From positions 2,914,001 through 2,978,000 of the forward strand of contig NC_009092.1 of NCBI RefSeq assembly GCF_000016065.1: a DNA stretch of 64,000 bases. The letters run 5' to 3'. The number at the start of each line of letters is the position of its first letter. The first letter of the stretch is position 1. Position numbers and translations under genes: made by a program. The notes below the pieces were generated by a model, which ran no database searches, had not been told where the DNA came from, and saw only the letters and a list, made by a program, of their open reading frames with translations. Source of the DNA: Shewanella loihica PV-4. GTDB lineage: Bacteria > Pseudomonadota > Gammaproteobacteria > Enterobacterales > Shewanellaceae. Shown piece after piece: positions 16,577 to 25,928 of this stretch.

Positions 16577-17752
16577 CTATTCCCCGAAGGCCTGCGCCAG
16601 ATCGGCAATGATGTCATCGCTGTCTTCCAGGCCTAGGGAGATCCTCAACAGGCTATCGCCTATGCCGGCGTCCATTCTGGCCTCTGGCGAATAGGGGGAA
16701 TGCGTCATAGAGGCAGGATGCTGGATCAACGACTCGGCATCCCCCAGACTGACCGCAATTTTAAAGAGCTTGAGTCGATTAGCGAACGCCTTGGCGGCAT
16801 CGAAGCTGCCTTTGAGTTCGAAGGCGACCACACCGCCGGCCCTGAGCATCTGCTTACCCAGCAGGGCATGGCCCGAATGTCCCTTGAGGCCAGGATAATA
16901 GACTCTGGCCACCTGAGGGTGCTGCTGCAGATATTCGGCGACCCGCTCGGCGTTGTCGCAGTGGCGCGCTAATCTGACATCTAGCGTCTTCAGCCCGCGT
17001 AAGATCAGCCAGGCATCGTGAGGCGAGATCACCCCGCCGATATCCTTGAGCACCTCAAGTTTGACCTTAGTGATCATCTCCTCGGTGCCACAGACGATTC
17101 CGGCGATCACGTCACCATGACCGTTGAGATACTTAGTCGCACTGTGGATCACCATGTCTATACCCATGCTCAGCGGGCGTTGCAACAGTGGCGTCATAAA
17201 GGTGTTGTCGACGATACTGACCAGCTGATGGCGCTTGGCCAGTGCAGCAATGGCGGCGAGATCATAGACATCCAGATGTGGATTAACAGGCGTCTCGCAA
17301 AACAGCGCCTTAGTGTTGGGGCGAATGGCCTGAGCTATGTTGGCCACCTCGCAGAAATCCACCAGGGTCACCTCTATGCCAAAGCGCTTAAACTGCTCCG
17401 TCATCAGGGCAAAGGTACAGCCATAGACAGCCTTGGAAGCGACCAGGTGGTCGCCCTGGCTCAGATTGGTCAGCAGGGCCGCAGATACCGCCGCCATGCC
17501 GGAGGCGGTCGCGGCTGCGGCTTCACTGCCTTCCAGCACCGCCATCTTACGTTCTAGCTCTGCCGTGGTGGGATTGCCAAGGCGAGTGTAGATATAGCCT
17601 TGTTGTTCGCCGGCAAAGCAATCACCGCCCTGCTCGACTGTCTCAAAGGTAAAGGTGGCGCTTTGCACCAAAGGGGATACCAAGGCGCCATGCTGATTGG
17701 CCTCATGCCCAGCATGGATCACCTGAGTGGCAAGTTTCCATTTATCTTGCAT
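16577..17752 (-). CDS. megL: Methionine gamma-lyase (PLP-dependent)
   Basis: This 391-residue cystathionine gamma-lyase-family enzyme binds PLP on K207 in HSATKYLNGHGD. The residue pair Y110-G111-C112 in AVYGCTFALM matches the reactive tyrosine and cysteine (Cys116 in Pseudomonas putida) that mark methionine gamma-lyases rather than cystathionine enzymes. YIYTRLGNPTTAELE and VDNTFMTPLLQRPL are family motifs. It would split methionine to methanethiol, ammonia and 2-oxobutyrate in the cytoplasm. O-acetylhomoserine sulfhydrylase or cystathionine gamma-lyase are the alternatives, made less likely by the cysteine. No MetJ-type box was recognised upstream. Confidence 0.83.
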   Translation of the reverse strand: MQDKWKLATQVIHAGHEANQHGALVSPLVQSATFTFETVEQGGDCFAGEQQGYIYTRLGNPTTAELERKMAVLEGSEAAAATASGMAAVSAALLTNLSQGDHLVASKAVYGCTFALMTEQFKRFGIEVTLVDFCEVANIAQAIRPNTKALFCETPVNPHLDVYDLAAIAALAKRHQLVSIVDNTFMTPLLQRPLSMGIDMVIHSATKYLNGHGDVIAGIVCGTEEMITKVKLEVLKDIGGVISPHDAWLILRGLKTLDVRLARHCDNAERVAEYLQQHPQVARVYYPGLKGHSGHALLGKQMLRAGGVVAFELKGSFDAAKAFANRLKLFKIAVSLGDAESLIQHPASMTHSPYSPEARMDAGIGDSLLRISLGLEDSDDIIADLAQAFGE

Positions 17753-17877
17753 ACACTTTCTCCGTCATACTCGCTGCCTATTATTGTTGGCTTATATTTA
17801 TTGGTTTAGCGTGGCAGCGATGCATTAACTTGCCCAGTTTCGGGACGCGGAGTAAACCTGTCTCGAGAAATTATCTC

Positions 17878-18972
17878 CTATTTGGATGTAAAATCTTTGT
17901 TACGAACAGTTGTTTTACCTAAGACGCTAATGGAGAAGTCTTTCAACTCACCAAGCAGGGCCGTGTGTATCTTACTCAGCTTAGGTCGGGAGTCTGGGGT
18001 AAACACCACGGGGCGACACAGCCGCATGGTCTGATAGCCCAGGCGCGCCGTGAGCAGCCCGCCACCCAGCCCCTGTGCCAGTCTGGCGGAGATCTTGCCT
18101 GACATCTCCAGCGAAAACAGCTGAGTCCCGATATCGGTGACAATCTCGCTCGTGCCGGCGTAGATGATGTTAGTGATCACCGACCGGATAAGCTTGATGC
18201 GGCTCCAGTAACCCAGCTCAATGCCGTAGCAGCGCGCCAGCTCAGCTATCATCTTCTGATTGCGCCAGAGGATGATCGCCATATCCAGCACGGCGATAGG
18301 ACTGGCCGCCAATAGGAGTGCCGATTCGCTGGCATAGCGATGCACCAGCTTCTTCGCCTTGGCATCGACCTGCGGCAGCACGCTGCTCTCGAACAGTATC
18401 AGGCGTTCGGCGTCGTTATGCTCCTCGTGCACCAAGCGATAATAGCGATTGGTGTCGATATCTTCTGGCAGATTCGTGATGAGTCTGTCGATAAACTTGT
18501 CCGCCTCGCCCCTCTGCATGCTCTGAGATAAGCGCTCACTTACCGCCTGCGCCTCTTCTACCGCCCTTAGCCTGCGCAGTTGGCGCCACTCCTTCACGCC
18601 TAGGGTGATTGCCCAAAGGCTCACGATAGTGGTCACGCTACCATAGAGACCAAACAGCCAAGGGCTCTGCGCCCACGCTTCCCTTAGGGTCAACCCGAGC
18701 TCCACCAGCAAGATACTGCCAATCCCGAGCAAGGACGCCTTGGCAAGCCATGACCATGAGCGTCGACGCGCGCCAGATGGCGACCGGCTAACGATACCGT
18801 CAAGCTCAGGCACCAGTGCCTGAAGCGCCGCTTCGTCGAGCTCGCCTCTCTCGGCATCCTCGAACACCACCTGGTCATCGAAGCGCTCTGCCGCTTTAAG
18901 CTCGGTGACGCTTAACGCCTGCTCTGGCTCGAACACTTGCTTCTTTTCAATCTGCATATCGGCTTTACTCAT
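17878..18972 (-). CDS. ycjF: YcjF family membrane protein (DUF697, TIGR01620)
   Basis: This 364-residue protein has two membrane helices near 75-130 (SWLAKASLLGIGSILLVELGLTL; WLFGLYGSVTTIVSLWAITLGV), then a cytoplasmic helical DUF697 domain (SPIAVLDMAIILWRNQKMIAELARCYG). It matches E. coli YcjF, which sits downstream of ycjX next to the psp operon and is part of the PspF regulon there. Its molecular job is not known. It lies 85 bp after ycjX on the same strand and is very likely cotranscribed. Confidence 0.85.
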   Translation of the reverse strand: MSKADMQIEKKQVFEPEQALSVTELKAAERFDDQVVFEDAERGELDEAALQALVPELDGIVSRSPSGARRRSWSWLAKASLLGIGSILLVELGLTLREAWAQSPWLFGLYGSVTTIVSLWAITLGVKEWRQLRRLRAVEEAQAVSERLSQSMQRGEADKFIDRLITNLPEDIDTNRYYRLVHEEHNDAERLILFESSVLPQVDAKAKKLVHRYASESALLLAASPIAVLDMAIILWRNQKMIAELARCYGIELGYWSRIKLIRSVITNIIYAGTSEIVTDIGTQLFSLEMSGKISARLAQGLGGGLLTARLGYQTMRLCRPVVFTPDSRPKLSKIHTALLGELKDFSISVLGKTTVRNKDFTSK

Positions 18973-19057
18973 AACGCTTTTCGGTGCCCTCTTTGCAATG
19001 CATGCTTTCTAACAGCTAGCTTTCAAACAACTAGCTCTCTACACCCAAGTGCCCGAT

Positions 19058-20503
19058 TTAACTCAGCTTGTCGCCGAGCAAAAACTGCAACAGATGGTCC
19101 AAGCGTATGTGCTCAAACTGAGCCTGATGGCCAGACTCGGCCAGTCGCGGCGGGGCGAAATCGACAAACTCAAATCCTTGCCTTCGCCAGAAATCGCCGC
19201 CGGGTAAGTGAGTGGGGACTTCGCCGGGGAACATGGTCACCTCTTGGTTTAAGGCGAGCTCTATCCCCTTCACCACCTCGACCGATTTCCCCTGGCTCTG
19301 CACCATGCCGTGCTGAGTCGCCTTGATGGCACTGATCGCCATCACCTCGACTTCACAGCCTTCAAACTGGGCGTGTTGCTGGCTGCGTTTCACCAGGTGA
19401 GACAAGAGCGACAACACATTGCCCTGCTGATCCCGGGTGATGTGATCGACCTTGCTGGCGGCAAACAAGAGCTTGTCAATCCGCGGGGCAAACAAGCGTC
19501 TCAGCAGATTCGATTGCCCGAAATGAAAACTCTCCATGATGGCATCGAGCGCCCCCGTCATATCATCAAACTGCGCCTTACCGCGATTGAGCGGCGTCAG
19601 GCAGTCGACCAGCACCAGCTGGCGGTCAAACTTGGCAAAATAGTCACGATAGAAGGGTTTCACCACCTGGCTAACATAGCTGTGGTAGCGCTGCTTCAAT
19701 ACCTGATAGTAGGAGTGCTTTGGACTCTCTTCTGCGGCGTCCAGTTCGGCCTCGCTCAGATGCAGCAGGGGGAAGAAGGCGAGAATAGGGGTATCTGCAA
19801 GCTCACCCGGCAGCAACATGCGCCCGGGCTGAGCATGATAGAAGCCTTGCTGTTCCACTAAATCTACCAACAAGGCCTGATATAGGCTGGCTATCTGCTT
19901 TAACTTGAGCTCGTCGGCACTTTGCTTGAGGTCCAGCTCCCGACAAGCCGCTACGAACGCCTGATAATGGGCGCTCTGAGACAATACGGCATCGCGGCGC
20001 GCCTGCACCTGGCACCAGGCCTTGAAACTCAGCTTGAGCATCGGCAGATCCAGCAGCCACTCGCCGGGGTAATCCACTATGTCCAAATAAAGCGTTGCGC
20101 TGTCGGTAAATTTCGCCCTAAAGCCTGCCGAAGGCTGATAGCGAATGGCTAGGCGCAGCTCGCTGATGGTACGGGTCGATTGTGGCCAGGTAGGCGTCTC
20201 GCCACACAAGGCGCTCATGGCGCCCTCATAATCGAAACTCGCTATGGTCAGATCCGGCTGTAGCGCACGTTTCACTCCGTGTAGGCGCCCCTCACGGGAG
20301 ACCTGCAGCAGCGACAACGCATTGTGGCGCTGACCGACACCGGCATGCAGCAGTTGATTGACCAGTCCGGTAATGAAGGCGGTCTTACCTGCGCCCGATA
20401 GACCTGTCACCGCCAGGCGTACATGGTTGTCCGTAGTGCGTTTAACTAGTGACTTGGAGTGATGGCCGAGTTGACGAAGTGAGCGGTTAAATGAATTCAT
20501 CAT
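19058..20503 (-). CDS. ycjX: YcjX-like P-loop protein (DUF463)
   Basis: This 481-residue protein has a Walker A/G1 loop at about residue 32-42 (VTGLSGAGKTAFITGL), a DYPGEWLLDLPML switch-like motif (DxxG) and the FASKVDH motif, which may serve as the nucleotide-specificity loop. It matches E. coli YcjX (465 aa), a stress-linked GTPase-like protein of unknown function. It precedes ycjF and follows pspC on the same strand, so it belongs to the phage-shock neighbourhood. A perfect 7-bp hairpin (20564-20581) without T-tract lies between pspC and this gene and may trim expression. Confidence 0.85.
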   Translation of the reverse strand: MMNSFNRSLRQLGHHSKSLVKRTTDNHVRLAVTGLSGAGKTAFITGLVNQLLHAGVGQRHNALSLLQVSREGRLHGVKRALQPDLTIASFDYEGAMSALCGETPTWPQSTRTISELRLAIRYQPSAGFRAKFTDSATLYLDIVDYPGEWLLDLPMLKLSFKAWCQVQARRDAVLSQSAHYQAFVAACRELDLKQSADELKLKQIASLYQALLVDLVEQQGFYHAQPGRMLLPGELADTPILAFFPLLHLSEAELDAAEESPKHSYYQVLKQRYHSYVSQVVKPFYRDYFAKFDRQLVLVDCLTPLNRGKAQFDDMTGALDAIMESFHFGQSNLLRRLFAPRIDKLLFAASKVDHITRDQQGNVLSLLSHLVKRSQQHAQFEGCEVEVMAISAIKATQHGMVQSQGKSVEVVKGIELALNQEVTMFPGEVPTHLPGGDFWRRQGFEFVDFAPPRLAESGHQAQFEHIRLDHLLQFLLGDKLS

Positions 20504-20563
20504 TTGCTTTTACTATTGGCTAAGGGCTTTACGGTTAAGGGCTTCTTACCTTAATACGGCTAA

Positions 20564-20581
20564 GGGCGGTATACACCGCCC
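20564..20581. other. Perfect hairpin between pspC and ycjX
   Basis: GGGCGGT-ATAC-ACCGCCC is a 7-bp perfect stem with a 4-nt loop. It has no T-run on the minus strand, so it is not a classic terminator. It may stabilise the pspABC mRNA end or attenuate read-through into ycjXF. Confidence 0.45.
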
Positions 20582-20592
20582 ATTGAAAGGAT

Positions 20593-20988
20593 TTAAAGAT
20601 TGTTGATCTGCTGTTTAAGATCGAAGCTGTCCGAGGTGACGTGCCGTTCGAGATTTTGCAACCTGAATTCTAAATCACGGAACTGGTTGTTAACGTCTCT
20701 TAAGGCGGCCTTAGCCGGCTCTCCTGCCTGCCATACCTTCTTCTTCACCTCGATCTCCTTGTGTTGTTGCTTGTTCTTTGCGCTGCCAGGTTTGATATCC
20801 AAGATCATCCAGAGTAGTACGTAGATGATAAGAATAACCCCCGATCCCCCAAGCAAAAATATCGATGCGGCGACCACTCTGACCAACCAGGTTTCGAAGT
20901 TGAAGTAGTCCGCTATCCCTGCGCACACTCCAGCTATCTTGCCTGACTCGGGGATTCGATATAAGGGTCGTCCCTTAGATTCGCTCAT
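20593..20988 (-). CDS. pspC: Phage shock protein C
   Basis: The 131-residue product has a PspC domain: PLYRIPESGKIAGVCAGIADYF, then a membrane helix (VVAASIFLLGGSGVILIIYVLLWMIL) and a C-terminal coiled-coil-like tail (LRDVNNQFRDLEFRLQNLERHV). With PspB it senses inner-membrane stress and frees PspF from PspA. Its start overlaps the pspB end by 14 bp, which implies coupled translation. Confidence 0.9.
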   Translation of the reverse strand: MSESKGRPLYRIPESGKIAGVCAGIADYFNFETWLVRVVAASIFLLGGSGVILIIYVLLWMILDIKPGSAKNKQQHKEIEVKKKVWQAGEPAKAALRDVNNQFRDLEFRLQNLERHVTSDSFDLKQQINNL

Positions 20989-21214
20989 CTCGATTCCTCC
21001 ACTGCGGGGCCTCGCTATCTAAAATCGCTTCCAATGTCTCTATGCGTTGGGCCATTTTATCAGCTTTGCCGATTAGCTCATTCAGCTGAGCATACTCTTC
21101 TTCAGTGAGTCCCTGGCTCACTTGGCGTTTGCTACGATAGTGCAGTATCAGCCAGATGGGCGCCACCACTACCATAAAGATAATAATTGGGGCTATTAAT
21201 AAATCCAAATCCAT
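20975..21214 (-). CDS. pspB: Phage shock protein B
   Basis: This 79-residue small membrane protein has an N-terminal helix (LLIAPIIIFMVVVAPIWLILHY), then SKRQVSQGLTEEEYAQLNELIGKADKM, which matches the PspB coiled coil. It works with PspC at the inner membrane as positive regulator of the response. It lies 20 bp after pspA. Confidence 0.9.
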   Translation of the reverse strand: MDLDLLIAPIIIFMVVVAPIWLILHYRSKRQVSQGLTEEEYAQLNELIGKADKMAQRIETLEAILDSEAPQWRNRDERI

Positions 21215-21234
21215 AACTCACCTCAGAATTGTTG

Positions 21235-21918
21235 TTATTTAGTCTGTTTCTTGGCTTTCGCTGCTTTTACCTTAGCCTTCAGGGCTTCTAGCTCTGCACT
21301 AACGGCATCTTCAGCTTCCAGCGCGGCGAATTCATCGTTCAATGTCTTCTGGTTACCCAGATCATAGGCTTCCACCTGAGATTCAAGACCTTCGACACGA
21401 CGCTCATACTGCTCGAAACGGCTCATGGCATTGTCAATCTTGCTCGAGTCCAACTGACGCTTCACCTCAAGGCGAGAAGACGCAGTCTGCTTACGCATAA
21501 TGATAGTCTTCTGACGTGCCTTGGCGTCGGCTAATTTCTCTTGCAGCAGGTTCACTTCCTCTTTCAGGCGTGCGATCTGCTCTTCGACAACCACTAGCTC
21601 CTGCTCTAGGGTGCTTGCCAGCTCACTGGCCTTTTGCTTTTCAAGCAGAGCGGCCTTGGCCAGATCTTCACGGTCTTTCGACAGTGCCAGTTCCGCCTTG
21701 TCCTGCCAATCCTGAACCTGCTCCTGCACCTTAGCGATACGGCGAATGATCTCTTTCTTCTCTGCCAGAACCTTGGCTGAGGTAGAACGAACTTCTACTA
21801 ACGTATCTTCCATCTCTTGGATGATCAGGCGAACCATTTTTTCTGGATCTTCTGCTTTATCGAGTAATGCGCTGATATTCGAGTTAATAATATCTGCAAA
21901 GCGAGAGAAAATTCCCAT
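21235..21918 (-). CDS. pspA: Phage shock protein A (IM30/Vipp1 family)
   Basis: The 227-residue, almost fully coiled-coil protein begins MGIFSRFADIINSNISALLDKAEDPEKMVRLII, the PspA membrane-binding helix and helix 1. It is an ESCRT-III-like protein that coats damaged inner membrane and, when free, inhibits PspF. Full length is as in E. coli (222). It is the first gene of pspABC-ycjXF, behind a sigma54 promoter and divergent from pspF. Confidence 0.95.
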   Translation of the reverse strand: MGIFSRFADIINSNISALLDKAEDPEKMVRLIIQEMEDTLVEVRSTSAKVLAEKKEIIRRIAKVQEQVQDWQDKAELALSKDREDLAKAALLEKQKASELASTLEQELVVVEEQIARLKEEVNLLQEKLADAKARQKTIIMRKQTASSRLEVKRQLDSSKIDNAMSRFEQYERRVEGLESQVEAYDLGNQKTLNDEFAALEAEDAVSAELEALKAKVKAAKAKKQTK

Positions 21919-21958
21919 AATACTGTCCTCAAATTTGTGTTGGTTTCGCCTAGATTAA

Positions 21959-21974
21959 TACATTAAGTGTGCCA
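21959..21974 (-). promoter_or_regulatory. Sigma54 promoter of pspA
   Basis: On the minus strand the sequence TGGCACACTTAATGTA fits the -24/-12 consensus TGGCACG-N4-TTGCW. The GG and the G of the -12 element are correctly spaced. It resembles the known E. coli pspA promoter, which also ends in TGTA. It lies about 40 bp before the pspA start codon. Confidence 0.75.
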
Positions 21975-22095
21975 ACTTAACTATACCGATTAAAAACAAT
22001 CAGTTAAACATATTTATAACTTTTTCTTTATTTTAATTCACAGGGCACATATTATAATTTTCACCAATAATTAGCGTGAAAGACTAAAAAATAAA

Positions 22096-23166
22096 GTGGC
22101 CAATCAATTTCAACAAGACAACCTCATAGGTCAGTCGAACGCTCTACTGGAAGTCCTTGAGCACGTTTCAAAAATTGCACCCTTATCTAAGCCAGTCTTA
22201 ATTATTGGCGAGCGCGGAACCGGTAAAGAGTTGATCGCCGAGCGCCTACATTATCTCTCCAAGCGCTGGGATCAAAGCTTTATTAAGCTAAATTGTTCAT
22301 CTCTCAGTGAAAACCTATTAGAGAGCGAGCTCTTCGGTCATGATGCAGGCGCCTTCACCGGCGCCAACAAGAAGCATGAAGGACGTTTCGAGCGCGCCGA
22401 TGGCGGCACTCTGTTTTTAGACGAGCTCGCCAACACCTCTGGGTTGATCCAAGAGAAGCTGCTGCGCGTCATCGAATATGGTGAATTTGAACGTGTGGGG
22501 GGCAGCAAGACGGTACAGACAGATGTGCGCCTGGTGTGCGCCGCCAACGAAGATCTGCCCTCCTTGGCCGAAGCGGGCGAATTTAGGGCCGACCTGCTCG
22601 ACCGCCTGGCATTTGATGTGATCACCCTGCCGCCTCTGCGTCATCGCCCGGAAGATATCATGCCCCTGGCCGAATATTTCGCCATCGGCATGGCTCGCCA
22701 GCTTAAACAACCACAATTTGATGGCTTTAGTCGCAATGCCATCGACCAATTACTGGATTATCACTGGCCGGGTAATATCCGTGAGTTGAAGAACGTGGTC
22801 GAGCGCGCCGTCTATCGCAATACGGATCAGGAAGAGCCGATCGACAGCATTATCATAGATCCCTTTGCTTCCCCTTATAGGCCGACCAACCGCGTCAAGA
22901 CCAAGTCCCGTCAGGTGCAGAGTGAACAGGCCGTTGAGCAGGAGAGCCCAGCGACGCCCGCTACCGAATCAGCCAGCAAGGCTAACGGCCTAGATATCAG
23001 CTTCCCACTGGACTTTAAAGAGCATTGTGAGCAGCAGGAGATCTTGCTGCTTAAGAAGGCGCTGGAATCGGGGCAATACAACCAGAAGAAGACGGCGGAG
23101 CTGCTCGGGCTTAGTTACCATCAGCTGAGAGGCATCTTAAAAAAGTACAACTTACTGGATAAATAA
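22096..23166 (+). CDS. pspF: PspF, sigma54 enhancer-binding activator
   Basis: This 356-residue activator has no receiver domain and starts at the AAA+ domain (LIGQSNALLEVLEHVSKIA). It has Walker A (GERGTGKELIAERLHYL), the sigma54-contact loop GAFTGA (in HDAGAFTGANKKHEG), Walker B (GGTLFLDELAN) and a C-terminal Fis-type helix-turn-helix (KKTAELLGLSYHQLRGILKKYNLL). It activates the pspA promoter and is held in check by PspA. The start is GTG at 22096. The linker between AAA+ and DNA-binding domains (about 265-300) is long and Glu/Ser/Pro-rich, making the protein about 30 residues longer than in E. coli. Confidence 0.92.
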   Translation: MANQFQQDNLIGQSNALLEVLEHVSKIAPLSKPVLIIGERGTGKELIAERLHYLSKRWDQSFIKLNCSSLSENLLESELFGHDAGAFTGANKKHEGRFERADGGTLFLDELANTSGLIQEKLLRVIEYGEFERVGGSKTVQTDVRLVCAANEDLPSLAEAGEFRADLLDRLAFDVITLPPLRHRPEDIMPLAEYFAIGMARQLKQPQFDGFSRNAIDQLLDYHWPGNIRELKNVVERAVYRNTDQEEPIDSIIIDPFASPYRPTNRVKTKSRQVQSEQAVEQESPATPATESASKANGLDISFPLDFKEHCEQQEILLLKKALESGQYNQKKTAELLGLSYHQLRGILKKYNLLDK

Positions 23167-23253
23167 GCGCACCAGGGGCAGATGATGTTTGCCCCTAACT
23201 CCAGAGCACTGTTAAAATAAACCCCTTCATTCAAATAACTATTACATCTGCTG

Positions 23254-24897
23254 ATGAAAGAGCTGCTCAAACGTCTCACGTTAGGTTCGGCGTTTTGTTG
23301 TATCGTGCCACTGCTGTCGGCCTGTGGACCGACGCGAGTGCCCTCGGGATTGGTCTATTGCTCTGAAGGCAACCCTGAGTCCTTCAACCCCCAATTGGTC
23401 ACCTCTGGGACCACGGTCGATGCGACCTCACAGCAGCTTTACGACGGTCTGGTGGATTACGACGCCAGAACCGGTGAGATGACCCCATCTCTCGCCACCT
23501 CCTGGCACCTCAGCGATGATGAGAAGGTCTACACCTTCGAGCTTCGCCAAGACGTGCAATTTCATCGCTCCGACATCTTTACCCCGAGTCGCAACTTTAA
23601 TGCCGACGATGTGCTCTTCTCTTTCAACCGCATCATAGATACCGACAACCCCTATCACTTTGTCTCTAAAAGCGGTTACCCCTTCTTCCAAAGTATCGGC
23701 TTTGCCGAGCTTATCGACGACATAGAGAAGATTGATGACTACCATGTCGCCTTTCATCTCAAGCATAAAGATGCCTCTTTCCTCTCTAACCTGGCGACTG
23801 GCTTTGCGGTGATCCTCTCTAAAGAGTATGCCGACCAACTACAGCGCACGGGCCAGGAAGAGTTGCTGGACAAACTGGCGATAGGTACCGGCCCCTTCAG
23901 GCTGATCGATTACGTCAAGAACGACTTTATTCGTTACTACCGCAACCCCTACTACTGGCGCCTGACCCCAGAGGTCGATCAGCTGGTGTTTGATATCACG
24001 CCAAAGAGCACCACCCGCCTGGCTAAGCTTATCACCGGCGACTGTAACGTCTCGGCCCTGCCTAAGGCCGGTGAGCTGCCGGTGGTGATCGAGAAAGAGG
24101 ATCTTGAGGTGGAGTCGCTCCCCGGATTTAACGTCGCCTTCTGGGCTTTTAATACCGAGCGAATTCCCTTTAACGATGTCAGGGTGCGCCGCGCACTGGC
24201 CCACGCCATAGATAAAGAGAACATTCTCAGGGCTGTGTATCAGAAGACGGCCGAAGAGGCGGTGGGCCTGCTGCCGCCACTCTCCTGGGCCTATTCGGCC
24301 AACGAGAAGATGATCGACTACAACCCAGAGAAAGCCCGCGAGCTACTCGACGAGGCTGGGGTAAAAAACCTCACCATAGATATCTGGGCCATGCCAGTCG
24401 CCCGTATCTATAACCCCAACGCCCATAAGACCGCCGAGCTTATCCAGGCGGATCTGGCCAACATTGGCGTCAAGGTCAATATCGTCAACTACGACTGGAG
24501 CGTCTTCAATCAGAAGCTGAGCCAACATGGTTACGATTCGGTGCTCATCGGCTGGAACGCCGACAACAGCGACCCCGATAACTTCTTTACCCCTATTTTA
24601 AGCTGCGCCTCGGTGGGCTCAAACAGCAACCGTTCGCGCTGGTGTGACCCTGCCTTCGACCATATCCTCAACGCGGCCAAGTCCACCACAGACAGAGAGA
24701 AGCGAGCGCGTCTCTATCAAGAGGCCGAGCAGTATGTGGCCGAGCAGGTACCTATGCTGCCCTTCGCCCACGCTACCCGCATGGTGGTGAAACAAAAATC
24801 GGTGACCGAGGCTAAGCTGACCCCCTTTGGCGGCATCTCCTTCACCAAGACGTCCGCCCAGCCTCGCCTTGCCAGCGACAACAAGGAGAGTAACTGA
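23254..24897 (+). CDS. sapA: SapA, peptide ABC transporter substrate-binding protein
   Basis: This 547-residue family 5 solute-binding protein has the same length as E. coli SapA. Conserved blocks include VYCSEGNPESFNPQLVTSGTTVD, the SBP_bac_5 signature LATSWHLSDDEKVYTFELRQDV and NADDVLFSFNRI. Unlike E. coli SapA it has a lipobox (PLLSAC, Cys near residue 24), so it is probably a lipoprotein. It feeds SapBCDF, implicated in antimicrobial peptide, putrescine or haem handling. It is the first gene of sapABCDF and its stop overlaps sapB (ATGG/TGATG). Confidence 0.88.
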   Translation: MKELLKRLTLGSAFCCIVPLLSACGPTRVPSGLVYCSEGNPESFNPQLVTSGTTVDATSQQLYDGLVDYDARTGEMTPSLATSWHLSDDEKVYTFELRQDVQFHRSDIFTPSRNFNADDVLFSFNRIIDTDNPYHFVSKSGYPFFQSIGFAELIDDIEKIDDYHVAFHLKHKDASFLSNLATGFAVILSKEYADQLQRTGQEELLDKLAIGTGPFRLIDYVKNDFIRYYRNPYYWRLTPEVDQLVFDITPKSTTRLAKLITGDCNVSALPKAGELPVVIEKEDLEVESLPGFNVAFWAFNTERIPFNDVRVRRALAHAIDKENILRAVYQKTAEEAVGLLPPLSWAYSANEKMIDYNPEKARELLDEAGVKNLTIDIWAMPVARIYNPNAHKTAELIQADLANIGVKVNIVNYDWSVFNQKLSQHGYDSVLIGWNADNSDPDNFFTPILSCASVGSNSNRSRWCDPAFDHILNAAKSTTDREKRARLYQEAEQYVAEQVPMLPFAHATRMVVKQKSVTEAKLTPFGGISFTKTSAQPRLASDNKESN

Positions 24898-25928
24898 TGG
24901 CCAGATATCTGATCCGTAGGTTAAATCTTTTCCTGGCAACCTCACTGGTTCTCTTCCTGGTAATGTTTATCGTTACCAGCAAATTTCCCGTCGAGCATAC
25001 CTTTGCCTTGACCGGACTTCAGTCGCCTACCGCCCAAGAGCTGACGCAAATAGCGCAAGATTATCAACTCGATAGCTCGCAGGCACATCAGTTTCTCGCC
25101 TATCTGCAGCAGCGCCTGTCCGGCAATCTGGGCATATCGGCCACCTCTCAGAACCCGGTGATCGACGAGCTCACCGCCGTGCTGCCCGCCAGTTTCGAGC
25201 TGGGGATTGTCGCCGGGCTGATCGCCCTGGTGTTGGGTCTGCCGCTGGGGGTACTTGCCTCCTTGAGCAAACATAAGATCACCCAGCACACCATCATGGC
25301 GATCACCCTGACAGGTTACTCCATTCCTGTGTTCTGGCTCGGCCTGTCACTGTCGCTCTGGTTTGGGGTGCAGCTGGGCTGGCTGCCGATTTCGGGGCAG
25401 ATTAATCTCTTGTATGACATACGCCCGGTTACCGGCTTCCTGCTGATCGATACCCTGCTGTCGGACTCCCAATACGCCACCTCGGCCTTTATCGATGCCC
25501 TGCTGCATATCATCTTGCCGGCGGTAACCCTGGCAGTACTTCCCTTTACCGTGGTGGTGCGTATCACCCGCGCGGCGATGATCGCCATCATGGAGCAGAC
25601 CTATATTAAAGCCGCCGAGGCCCGTGGCCTTCACACCAGCATCATAGTGCTGCGCCACGCATTGCCAAACGCCTTTATTCCCGTGCTGAAAAACCTCGGC
25701 CTCATGCTCGGCGCCTTTGCCAGTTATGCTATGGTGGTGGAGGTGATCTTTAGCTGGCCTGGCGTGGGCGCCTGGCTGGTCTCTGGGATTTATCAACGGG
25801 ATTATACTGTGATACAGGGCGGCATCCTCGCCGTGGCCTTAATCATCATCTTCTTAAGCATTCTTATCGAGGTGATCCATACGGCAATGAACCCCCTCAG
25901 CAGGAAAGAGCTCTATGCCGCAAATTAA
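24897..25928 (+). CDS. sapB: SapB, ABC transporter permease
   Basis: This 343-residue inner-membrane permease has six predicted helices and the binding-protein-dependent transport signature EARGLHTSIIVLRHALPNAFIPVLKNLG, which carries the EAA loop contacting the ATPases. The DppB/OppB-type N-terminal membrane anchor and long periplasmic segment (about 35-95) are present. It overlaps sapA by one base and sapC by 14 bp. Confidence 0.9.
   Translation: MARYLIRRLNLFLATSLVLFLVMFIVTSKFPVEHTFALTGLQSPTAQELTQIAQDYQLDSSQAHQFLAYLQQRLSGNLGISATSQNPVIDELTAVLPASFELGIVAGLIALVLGLPLGVLASLSKHKITQHTIMAITLTGYSIPVFWLGLSLSLWFGVQLGWLPISGQINLLYDIRPVTGFLLIDTLLSDSQYATSAFIDALLHIILPAVTLAVLPFTVVVRITRAAMIAIMEQTYIKAAEARGLHTSIIVLRHALPNAFIPVLKNLGLMLGAFASYAMVVEVIFSWPGVGAWLVSGIYQRDYTVIQGGILAVALIIIFLSILIEVIHTAMNPLSRKELYAAN

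Noticed and set aside
17018..17557. 179-codon antisense frame within megL
   Set aside because: It is opposite the PLP-binding region and rich in His/Gln/Arg, as expected for a shadow.
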